A stretch of DNA of 29,580 nt from IMG/VR virus record IMGVR_UViG_3300006947_000057, positions 1-29,580 of that record, one strand, 5' to 3'. Positions 16,601-28,600 of this stretch are shown piece after piece; the first letter of the stretch is position 1, and each line of letters begins with the position of its first letter. Position numbers and translations under genes: made by a program. The notes beneath the pieces were generated by a model. The model had not been told where the DNA came from, did no database searches, and worked only from the letters and a program-made list of their open reading frames with translations. This stretch comes from a virus.

Positions 16601-19600
16601 AGTTAGGATTGTATCCTAAGTATTATCCAGAACTAACAATTGACGACACTGTACTTGCAGATGAACCAGAAACTACTGGTCCGTTTAAAGTATATGCTCA
16701 AGACGAAGCAACTGGCACTAGAGGTTGGTTCCATCCAGTGTATACTACCAAAATTGCGGCTGGCGCAGGTGCAACATCTAAGTCATATACGTTTAATGGA
16801 ATGAATAAAATATTCTACATACCAACAACAGGTGCAACACTAGGCGGCAATGATAACGTTGAAATAGTTGATTACCCAATAGGCGTTGCTTTTATTAGAG
16901 GTCACGACGGCAGTTATATTAAAGCGTACAAAGATTTTAGAGACGAATTGCTACTTGAATTAGAAAAAAGAATTTTTAACAATATTAAAGCTGCCTATTC
17001 AACTGATAGATTAGATGTTAATGCTTTTATCGGTGGCGAGTTTAGAACTAACGAATTCACAAAATTTGAAATTGATACTACTATGCTTGGCGACTTCCAG
17101 CAATGGATACAGCAAAATTTAAATAATATTTCGTTTACTGATAATAATTTTTATGATAGAACCAACAATTGGACATTTAACTATCAAGATACTACTTCTC
17201 CAGACGGTAATATAAATCCAGGACACTGGAGAGGCTTATATATACGAGCATTTGATACCGATCGTCCTCACAGTCATCCTTGGGAGATGCTTGGTATAAC
17301 AACTAAACCAAACTGGTGGAATACAGTGTATGGTCCAGCTCCTTATACAGGCGATAACTTAGTACTTTGGAAAGACTTAGAAAAAGGTCGTATTGCTGAT
17401 CCTACTAATACTAAAATTGATCTTAAATATGCCCGCCCTGGATTAACTAGTTTTATTCCGGTTGATGGTATTGGTAAACTATTATCACCATTAGATAGCC
17501 GATATGCTAAGAACTTCCAAATACAAAGTGCAACACAAAACTTTAAGTTTGGTGACGCTGCTCCAGTTGAAAATGCATGGCGCAGGAATTCAGAATATCC
17601 TTTTGCAGTATTAACAGCTATGCTATTAAACAAACCTGCAAAAACAATGAGTTTAGGTTTTGATGTTTCAAGAATAACTAAGAACTTAGCAAAGCAGTGG
17701 GTTAATACAGAAACAAACGCACCTATTGTTATTAAAGATTTAAAATTACCAAATACTATTAAATCAGCAACACGTACTATTACTGCTGGATTAGTAAACT
17801 ACATTTATAACTTAGTAGCAAGTGATATATTAACAGTATACACAGGATACCAAACTGAGTTAGCTACAATTAGTAACCAATTGGGTGTAAAAGTTGCAGG
17901 CTTTACAAGCAAACAAAAGTTTAATTTAATACTTGACAGTAGGTCACCAACTCAAGAACAAACTCAAGGCGGAATTTTTGTTCCGCAAGAAAACTATCAA
18001 GTATTTCTAAATACTAGTAGCCCCACTGAGCTTGCAATTTATAGCGGCTTGGTTGTAGAACGAGCTGAACTAGGATATGTTCTAAGAGGATACAATTTAG
18101 AAAAGCCTTACTTTGAATATTATGAACCGCACATAGGATCTACTAAAGCAGTAGTAACGGTAGGCGGCATCTCGGAATCAGTAAATGAATGGTCTAGTAA
18201 TACTTCTTATGTTAGTGGCGAAGTACTTTTAAACAATAGTGCTTATTATAGAGTTATTAACTCTTTTACATCCGGAGCATCTTTTGATCTTACTGATATT
18301 GTTAGGTTACCTGCTTTACCACTTGCTGGCGGAGTAACAGCAGAGTTTAAAAGAGACTTTGACTTTGGCGAACTTAAAACATTACAGTATGGCGCCCGAC
18401 TCAACACTGCTCAAGAAGTAGTTGACTTTATTTTAGGATATAGTCAACGCCAAGCACAGCTAGGCTTTAGTTTTGAAAATGTTATTAAAGGATCAAATGC
18501 AGTTGAAAACTGGGCAAGCTCTGCAAAAGAGTTTTTGTTCTGGACAACTCAAGGTTGGGCAAAGAGTGCGTTAATAGCATTAAGCCCAGGCGCAAACTTA
18601 TTAGAATTTAAAAGAGAATATTATGTAGTTGATAATATTAAAGATGAGTTTTATGGTTATAATATATTTAAAGCAGATGGACAGTTCCTAAGCTCTGAGT
18701 TTAACAGTTTATTAAGAGACCAAAATAGTTTTGGAATTCAAGTAGATGGAACTGACGAAGGATTATATCATGTATCACTTCCGTTAGTACAAAAGGAACA
18801 CGTTTTACTAATAGACAATAAAACAGATTTTAATGACAGCATCTACAATCCAAGTACAGGATATAGACAAGAGCGAATCCGTGTTAATGGTTACAGATCC
18901 GATGGTTGGAATGGCGGATTAAATATCCCTGGATTTATATATAATGATGCAAGCTTTACAGATTGGGCCCAGTGGAAAGATTATAAGATCGGCGATATTG
19001 TAAAGTACAAGCAATATTACTATGTGGCAACAATAAATGCTACAGGGTCACAGAGCTTTAATTCAACTAACTGGTATCAGTTAAGTGAAAAGCCTGAGTC
19101 ACAGTTAATGACTAACTTTGATTACAAAATTACACAGTTTACAGACTTTTATGATTTAGATTCAGATAGCTTTGATATTGAACAACAGAAGATGGCACAG
19201 CATTTAATAGGTTATCAAAAGCGCCAGTACCTTGCTAACATTATTAATGATGATGTAAGTCAGTTTAAATTCTACAGAGGCGCAATTGCAGACAAAGGCA
19301 CAATGAATGTGTTTACTAAACTGTTTGATGCACTAGGCAATACTGCTGATAACTTAGAATTTTACGAAGAATGGGCAATACAAGTTGGTCGTTATGGTGC
19401 AGTTGATGATGTACAGCAAGTAGAGTTTAACTTAAAGCAAGATAAAATGCAAGAGTCACCTCAGGCAATTGAATTGTTAAGCTCGTTACCAGCAACAAAC
19501 TTTGATAAGATTTATAGAATACTTCCAAATGAAGTATACGATAAGCCAGAAGGATATACACACTCACCGTTTCCTACCAAAACATTAGCTAATGAATATA

Positions 19601-22600
19601 TTAGAACTGCTGGATATGTAAACGAAAATAGTGTTGACTTTGTTGTTAACAACATTATAGATCTTGCGGCTATTGATAGTAACCAAATTTCTCTAGGAGC
19701 AACTATATGGGTAACTGATACTAGCACTACACAAGGCGGTATAATTAATCCTGTTGACTGGTCAGTATTACAGTTAATAAAAACTAAAGCTAACATAACA
19801 TCAGCATTAACAGCTATAGCTAGAGTATCAGAAAGTGGACTACAGTTAGTAGAACTAACACTTGATAAATGGGCAGACCAAGTTTTAAGTGTAGGCGAGT
19901 ATATTAGTGTACGCGGAGCAAATCAATATGCTCTTAATGGTATATATGAAGTAGATAGTATTAACTTAGATAAGATTCAAATCCAAGTTCCAATAACTAA
20001 CGAAATAATAGACTTTGAAGAAGAATCATTTACACTATCAAAATTAAGAACAGTTAGAGTACCAACTGTAGAATCACTAAATTCATTTATTAATCAAGAA
20101 CTTTACAATAAACAAAAGTTATGGATTGATACATACGGTGCTGAGTGGGCAGTATTAGAAAATAATCCTGTTTATTTAAATCAGCATACAATCACAAATC
20201 CAGCATTGTATGATAGTACTGATCAAGGATTTAGTGATAGTGTTGCAGTAACACAAAATAATAATAATGTTTTTGTATCATCGCCTAACGATGTTAACGG
20301 CAAAGTATCAGTTTATAGAAGAACTAGAGAACAGTCTGAATTAATATTAGATCAAGAATTATCACTTGACAACGATGACTTATATAGTAAGACAAATGCA
20401 GACTTTGGAAAAAGTATTGCAGTATCGCCAGATGGCGAATATCTTATTATAGGTGTCCCGCAAGCAAGTAGTGTTAAGACTAGATTAGCATATAAAACAG
20501 ATGCAAATACAAGCCTAAGTACATTTGACTTTCAAAGCGATGCAACTTATGTTAAGAGTGATATTGTGCGCTATAGAGAGAGCTTGTGGAAAGCTAACAG
20601 AGAAATCCTTCCACAGATTGGAAGCCAAGGATTTAGTACGTTTGACACATATGTAAACATTGCAAGCCAAGCAGATGCTGATAGTACAACAATAAACTTG
20701 TTAGTTTCAGGAGATCCAGGATTACAAAATAACATAACAAACCACTTGTTAGTACGTGCTCCAAAAGATATGTACATTGGTACAAAGCCCGGAGATTTAT
20801 TACGGTTAGCTTGGAACAGACGGAGTTATACATATCCTACATTAGCTAATTATCTTCCGTTTGATGGTGATATTTCTGAAATAACACCAGAATTCCTTGA
20901 TGCAGAACATACTATTGTTGAAAAAATTGATCATGTATTTTTTGTTGAAGCTTTTATAACATTGCCGACTGTAGGTAGTACAGTAACAACTGATACCGGT
21001 GCCGGCGTAGTATTTTATGTAGGCACTAGACTTGATAGTGCAGTAATATATATTAAAGATACAAATGGCATATTTCCGTTAACTGGAACTTTATATGTAA
21101 ATGGAGCAGACGTAGTTGGAGATTATACAGAACAAGCAACAGTTGCTACAACTAATGCAGTCGGCGGATATTGGTATATTAATACAGGATTTAATTATAA
21201 TAATGATGGTACATATTATGATCAAGGTCGCGGACTAGTTTATGCTGATATTAAAGTATCCGGATCAGCCCGTGCATTAAATGTGTACTCTAACATTCAA
21301 GAGACAGTTGGAACAATCGGTGTATATGTAACTAAGAAAAACCAAGCTAGTTACATTGCTCAATTATCTTATAGAGGTGACACTTCATTACAAGATGGAG
21401 CAGATGGTGCTGAACGTGATCTTCCGAGTAACAAGCTTGTTATCCGAGGAGCAAAGACATTTACAGATACATTAACAATAAGTGACGTACAGGAATTCCG
21501 TTTATACAATCTTGACAACAGAGTTATTGATCTTGCAAGTGCAGGACTTACATACGATATCCTAAACAAATCACAAACAATTGTTGATTTATGGGATGGA
21601 TATATTGATTTTAAATTAACTGAGTTTGACTTCCAAGGATTTGCATTTGAACCACAGGTTGGTGACATAATTGAAGATGTACAAATCCCACGAGATGGCC
21701 AAGGCGGACTTGCAGTAACTAGTATTACAACTAGTAGTGCTGAAGTTGTGTTTGTACAACGTAACTTTACTGATGTTAAAGTATATCTAAAAATTGTTGC
21801 AAATACAGATGGCACTACTGGAGATTGGACCGAACTATCAAATATTGGACGCTTTGGAATTTCACGTAGAGCAAACGTTGCACTACGAGGAGCAGCTGAT
21901 GTTAAGCGTACTATTGGCACAATAACAGATGTAAACAATAGTATTGCATTAGGTACTACACTAATTGGTAAGTTAATTGTACTAGAACATTCATCTAACT
22001 TTGATATTAGTGCTTCGCCAACAATAGTTGACGAAGAGTATTGGTTCTTTGGTGAAACTACTGAATCTGGTATTTCTAGATTGCCTAATCCTCCGTTTAG
22101 CTTAAACAAAGATTATACACAAGTTTATAATATTCCAGCAGATGCAACTGGCACTGCGCAAACATTTGCTAACGAAGGCGCGTATGTAATCTATAGAAAA
22201 TTAGATAACGGCAGCTATAGATACCAAACTACAATAATATCAGAACATAGAGCAGCAAATAGAAACTTTGGCTCTCAAGTTGCAATAGTACAAACTGGCG
22301 ACTACTATACATTACTAGTAGCTAGTAATGGTGTTACCGCAGCTGGAGAGTCATTTGATAATACCGGCAGACGAACAGACCCTGGATCAATTGAAATATT
22401 CCGTCATGGTACTAAAGCAACTGACAGTTTCAAAGGTGAATATAAACTAACAGCATTTGAAATAGGAGATATTGTAACATATAAAGACGGATATTATATT
22501 TGCCTTAAAGCAACAACAGTTTCTGATAATTTTATTACTGATCCAATTTATTGGAGTAATATTAGTTGGAAGCAAGCAAAGGATTCTAACTACAGAGGTA

Positions 22601-25600
22601 ATTTCGACAACACTTACTCTTATATAATAGGAAGTGTAGTTGCACAAAATAATGCACTATGGAAAGCAAAAACTAACGTAGCAGTTAATGCAGCAGCTCC
22701 AAGTGCTTCAAATAACTCTTGGGAAAGTATTACTACTGATGTTGATTACTTAGGATACTTGCCAAACTTAACTGCAAATGCATTTTACAATGAAAACGTA
22801 TTTGATCCTATTGAAAATATAGTAGAGTTTAGTAAGAGTTTTGATATTAGTAGTGATGCACAAGTTCTAGTTGTAACAAGTAAACAACAGACGGTAGCCA
22901 GTACATCAAATATAACACTTGCAATTTACCGTGCAGTTGGTGAAAAGTTCCAATTATCTCAAACAATAACAGCGCCTGACGATGTTACAGGATGGGGCGA
23001 CAAAGTTAGTTTAAATCCTGAAGGAACACAATTTGCAGTAAGCTCAATGCGAAATGATAATACTAAAGCTAATCAAGGTGTTGTGTATGTTTATACACAA
23101 GCAGCCGGCACATTTACTTTAACACAAACACTAACTCCGCCAAACAACGAAGAAAGCGAAGGCTTTGGATTTGGATTATCATACGGAACTGATAACTTAG
23201 TTGTATCAAGTTTAAATGGTGATCAAACAATTCCAACTACGTTTGACGTTACTACATTTACAACAACAGACGATACAGCAACTACGTTTGATAACTTGTT
23301 TACAAACTTTAGAAATATCAAACTTGATAAAGGAGCTGTATATGTTTACGAAAATATTAATAGTAACTTAATATATTCAGAGCAGTTTACATATCCGTTA
23401 ACACAAACTACGTTTGGCGAGAACATTTATACTAACGGAAACCATGTTTATATTGGAATGCCAGATCAACTTGTAGGAGCAATAGACGGCGCCACTCCAA
23501 GTGATGACGTTGCTGGATACAAAGGTGCATTAGTTGACTTTAGAAAAAATGCAACTACGTTTGCCTGGAGTGTTGTTAATGAAGGCATAACCCCAGTTGA
23601 TGTAGATAATATTCGCGGAGCGTTCTTATACAACAAGCGTGAAAATTCCATTGTAAGTTATATTGATTACATTGATCCAGTACAAGGTAAAATTGCTGGC
23701 CCAGCTGAGCAAGAAATTACATTTAAAACTCCGTACGATCCTGCTGTATATAACACAGGAGCAACTGCTGATAATACAGTTGATCCTAATAGAGCATGGT
23801 GCGAAACACATGTTGGACAAGTTTGGTGGAACATTAGTGTTGCTAAATTTGCACATGCTTACCAAGGGTCAACAACATTCCAAAAAAACACATGGAATAA
23901 ACTAATTCCTGGAGCAAGGATAGATGTGTTTGAATGGGTCGAAAGTAGTTTTATTCCAAGTATTTGGGATAGTGTAGCTGATACCCCTAATGGACTTACA
24001 GCTGGAATTAGTGGTGTAAGTTTATTTGGAGATAGCAAGTATTCAACTAAAATAGTGTATGATGATATTAGTCAGACGTTTAGTAACTTGTATTACTTTT
24101 GGGTTGTTAATAAAGTTACAATTCCTGTATTAGAAAACAGAAAGTTAAGCATTAGCGATATTGCAGCACTTATTGAAAATCCAAGAACACAAGGTTATCC
24201 ATTCTTAAGTTTACTTTCAGATAATAAATTTGTTCTTAATAACTTTGATACATTTGTTGATAACGATGATTTAGTTTTGAATATTAAATATTCAACGGGT
24301 CCTAAGAAAACACAAAATCTGCACAGTCAGTACAAGTTAATATCAGATGGATTAAGTACAAGTAAACCTGACCCAGATATTGAACGTAAATGGTTTGATA
24401 GTTTAATTGGCTTTGATGACAATAACAGAACTGTTCCTGATCCTACTATAACACTTAAAACTCGCTATGGTGTACAAAATCGCCCAAGACAGAGTATGTT
24501 TGTAAATAGATTTGAAGCATTAAAGCAAACCATTGAAAGAATAAATTTAAAATTAACTGAACACCTTATAGTTGATGAATATAATCTTACAGCATTAACA
24601 AAGAAAGATGCTGAGCCTACATTATTGTCAAGACAATATGATTTAACATCAGCTACAGTAGCAGAACTTACATATGTAAGTACAAACAAAATTACTTCTG
24701 CTATACTAACACCTATTATTACTAATGGTAGAATATCTAGAGTTGATATTGTCGATGCGGGACGTGGCTACAAAGTTGCTCCTACTTTTACAATTAATGG
24801 AACTGGCACAGACGCTGAATTTGATATTACTATTAATAACTTAGGACAAATAACAGCAGTTGTTATTGTTAACAGCGGAAAATTATACAATAGTAGTACT
24901 ACTATTACAGTTAGACCAGTTACAGTGCTAGTAACAGCAGACGAAACTATACAAAATAAATGGGCGTTATATTCATGGAACGGCATTGCTTGGTATAGAA
25001 GAAAACTTCAAAGTTATAATACAAATTCATATTGGCATTATATTGATTGGTATGCAACTGGATTTAACCAGTTTACAAATATTAACGACACTATTGCAGG
25101 ATCATATCAGCTACCAAGTTTAAATAATGCTATTGGCCAAATTGTAAAAATTGAAATAGTTGGTACAGGTGGATGGCTATTATTACAAAAAATAGATGAT
25201 GTAGACACTGAAGACTACACAGTTAACTATAATACAATTGGACGTCAAAACGGAACAATACAATTTAAAGATACATTGTATGACTACTCAAAGAACACTA
25301 TAGGATTTGATAACCGCAGCTTTGATAGTAATTTTTACGACAATAATCCAAGTGTTGAGTTAAGAAGTATACTTGAAGCAATTAGAGACGATATCTTTAT
25401 AGGCAATTTATCTGTAGAATATAATCAATTGTTTATGGCAGCACTACGATATGTAATGTCAGAACAGCAAGCAGTTGACTGGATGTTTAAAACTAGTTTT
25501 GTAAAATCTAAGCACAACAGAGGTTCGTTAAGTACACAGGATTTAACATTTAATAATGATAATCTTTCAAGCTACCAAGACTTTGTTGAAGAGTTTAAGC

Positions 25601-28600
25601 CTTACTCAACAAAGATAAGAGAATTTGTTAGTGATTATGCTGGACTTGAGCCTACTAATAGTTCTATTAGTGACTTTGATTTACAGCCACAGTATGATAA
25701 AACAACTAAGAAAATTAATGCAAGTAGTGCAAAGATTATTGATAATATTATTACTGATCAGAATCTTAACACAGCAGTATATCCACGTAAAAACTGGAAA
25801 GATAATCACGGATACCAAATAACTCAAGTTAAAATTGGTGATGCTGGCTCTGGCTTTACATATGAACCTACTGTACTATTTTCAGGAGGCGGCGGCACAG
25901 GAGCAGTTGCTAAAGCATACTTAGGATATGGAAAAGTTACTAGTATTGTAGTAACTAATCCAGGTAGTGGATACACTAGTGCCCCTACTATTACTATATC
26001 AGGCTCGCAAGTAACTGGAAGTACTCCGACAAAGGCGACAGCAGTATTAGGCAACGGTTTAGTAAGAAGCCCAAGTGTTAAAATTAAGTTTGACAGAACA
26101 AGTGGAGCATTTACTTTTAGTTCTTTAGCTAAGTCAGAGACATTTACAGGTACTGGATTTGAAGCAAGATTCTTCCTTGAATGGCCAATGGATCTTAACC
26201 TTACAAAAGTAAGTGTTTACATTGACAACATATTACAACTGCGTAGTAAATATACTTTTGTAAATGTTGATGACACCACAAAGTCTTATACTAGAGAGCA
26301 AGGTAAGGTTATATTTGTAACTCCGCCAAAACTAAATGCAGTTATAAAAATAGATTATAATATACCATTAAGTATGTTGAACGCATCAGACAGAACCCAG
26401 CTTGCATACAAGCCAATAGCAGGTATGTATGGTAATGATTTAGCACAGCTAATGACTGGAATTGATTACGGCGGCGTTGAAGTACGAAGCTTTGACTTTG
26501 CTGGCCCTAGTGGATTTGATACAGCAGGTTGGTACACCGATACATGGGACACATATGATAATACGTTTGAAGATGAAGTCTTTACAGCAGACGGATCAAC
26601 AATTGCAGTACAGTTAAGTGCTCCGCTCGAAGATGGTGTTGTTTATAATCTTTATAAAAACGGCGTAAGAATTGACGATCCTAACTTTAGTTTAGGATCA
26701 GCAACTAATGTAAATGCTATTGCAAATAGTATTACGGGTGACGGCACAACTGATATAATTTATGTACAAGACCTAGAAATAAGTTTATTAGATGGTGATA
26801 TATTTGTTGTAAGAAAGACTTCCAGTGACGGTAGTATACAGCCTGATGTAACTAGTTATGATACGGCGATTAGTGGAGGCGACTTAGCATATGCAACTGC
26901 TAAAGGAATAACAGCAGAAGAAATTATTATAGACGGCGATGGTTTTGTTACTCCTACAACAAGTAGCGGTCCTGAAGAAGTAGTTCCTGGACAAGTACTT
27001 GACACGCTTGATATTAAAGTGTTTACAAGAGATAGTGCAGGACAAGGCATTATTAATAGCCAAAGTTATACAATGAAAAACACAAATACTTACAATTTAG
27101 GTGTAACACCTAATAGCAGTGACGCAGTTATTGTAAAAGTTAGTAACGTTATACTACCACAGACTGATTATACAATTAATTGGGTAGCTAATACAATAAC
27201 ATTGGCTACAGTAGTTCCAGGAGCAGAACTTAGTATTGTAACAGTTGCCCAAGGCACCCAAAACATATTAGACTTTGGTCAATCTATGGGAGACGGCAAT
27301 AGGACTGAATTTGAAACAACAGTTGATTGGGAAACTGGAGCAAGTGTATATGCTAGTATTAACGGAGTACAACAAACAGTTGATGCATTTAAATCAGAGA
27401 CTGGACCTAAGACAGTTATTAGATTTAGTACAGCGGTACCCGTCGAAGGAGTAATTAACTATACTGTATTTGCATCAGATACACAAATTAATTATAGCCA
27501 AATTACTAAAGATACGTTTACTGGCGATGCAGCAACAACAGTGTTTACACTAGCAAATGCACCGTTGTATTCAACCCCTACAGAACATAATGTTATTGTT
27601 AAGGTAGATAACAAAATATTAAATGCAGGATATAATGTACAATATACAATACCAGCATCAGTTCAGCGTGAATTTGCATTAGAGATATTCCAAATGCCAC
27701 AAGGTAGTTTAAATGTTTCTGACATTAAAGTACTATTAAACGGTACAGAAATTACAACTCCAACACAATGGCGTTTTGAAAATGCAAATAGTAGTATTAC
27801 ACTAGCTGACGAAATTGGAGTAGCTGGTGACTTGCTTGAAATGTATGTAATTACAGATGGTGAATACAGAGTTACAGGAACTACAGTTACTTTAGACACA
27901 GCTCCAGTTGCTGGCGCTGTTATTGAAGTAATAAAGTTTACTAATCATAATTTACTAAAAATTGAACGTACAAATTACGAAGTTGTTTCAAGATCAACAT
28001 TAACAGAAGCAGATGTTGATTACGTTACTTACAATAGATTAACAGTTGGCGAAATAACGTTGCGCAAACCAGCAGCAGATGCTCAGTATGTTTGGGTTAG
28101 CGTAAACAACGAGCTGTTATCACCGAGTGTAGACTATTATATTACCGACGATAAGAAAAAGGTGCAATTAGTACGTCAGCCAGCGGCTGATGATGTTATA
28201 GATATTATTCACTTCACTGCTGATATTAGTGTACCTAAATTTGCTTATAGACAGTTTAAGGATATGCTTAATAGAACACACTTTAAACGCTTAGAAAAAA
28301 GTACAGCTAGGTTAGCACAACCATTAAATTATTACGATCTAAGAGTTGAGTTAGATGATGCAAGCGCATTGTCAGAACCGAATAAAGCGCAAAATTTACC
28401 AGGTGTAATCTTTATTGACGGCGAGCGTATTGAGTACTTTGTAAAAGAAAGTAATACACTGCGCCAGCTACGTAGAGGAACATTAGGTACTGGAGTTAAG
28501 AATACTTACACATTAAATACTAAGGTATACGATCAGAACATAAGTAAGACTGTTCCGTATAAAGATAGTACATTGGCATATAATGCTACAGCAGACGGTG

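Larger units (their letters stand above)
20218..23586 (+). other. Seven FG-GAP repeats: predicted seven-bladed beta-propeller interrupted by insertions
   Basis: Seven motifs open blades in the giant protein: G-F-S-D-S-V (2205-2210), D-F-G-K-S-I (2263-2268), N-F-G-S-Q-V (2884-2889), E-F-S-K-S-F (3071-3076), G-W-G-D-K-V (3126-3131), G-F-G-F-G-L (3183-3188) and T-F-G-E-N (3266-3270). Most are followed by an integrin-like second strand (V-F-V-S-S-P, L-I-I-G-V-P, F-A-V-S-S-M, L-V-V-S-S-L, V-Y-I-G-M-P) and a G-x-V-x-V-Y strand. Blade 2 has its G-V-P at 2280-2282 but its outer strand G-A-Y-V-I-Y only at 2855-2860, so about 565 residues are inserted inside it. Blades 3 and 4 are separated by two CBM-like modules. 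Confidence 0.6.

Noticed and set aside
21369-22109. 246-codon minus-strand open frame
   Set aside because: It is the longest antisense frame in the giant gene, but the product is low in complexity and has no recognisable domain. A 15-kb coding strand in AT-rich DNA with few TAA/TAG/TGA complements can produce such a shadow.
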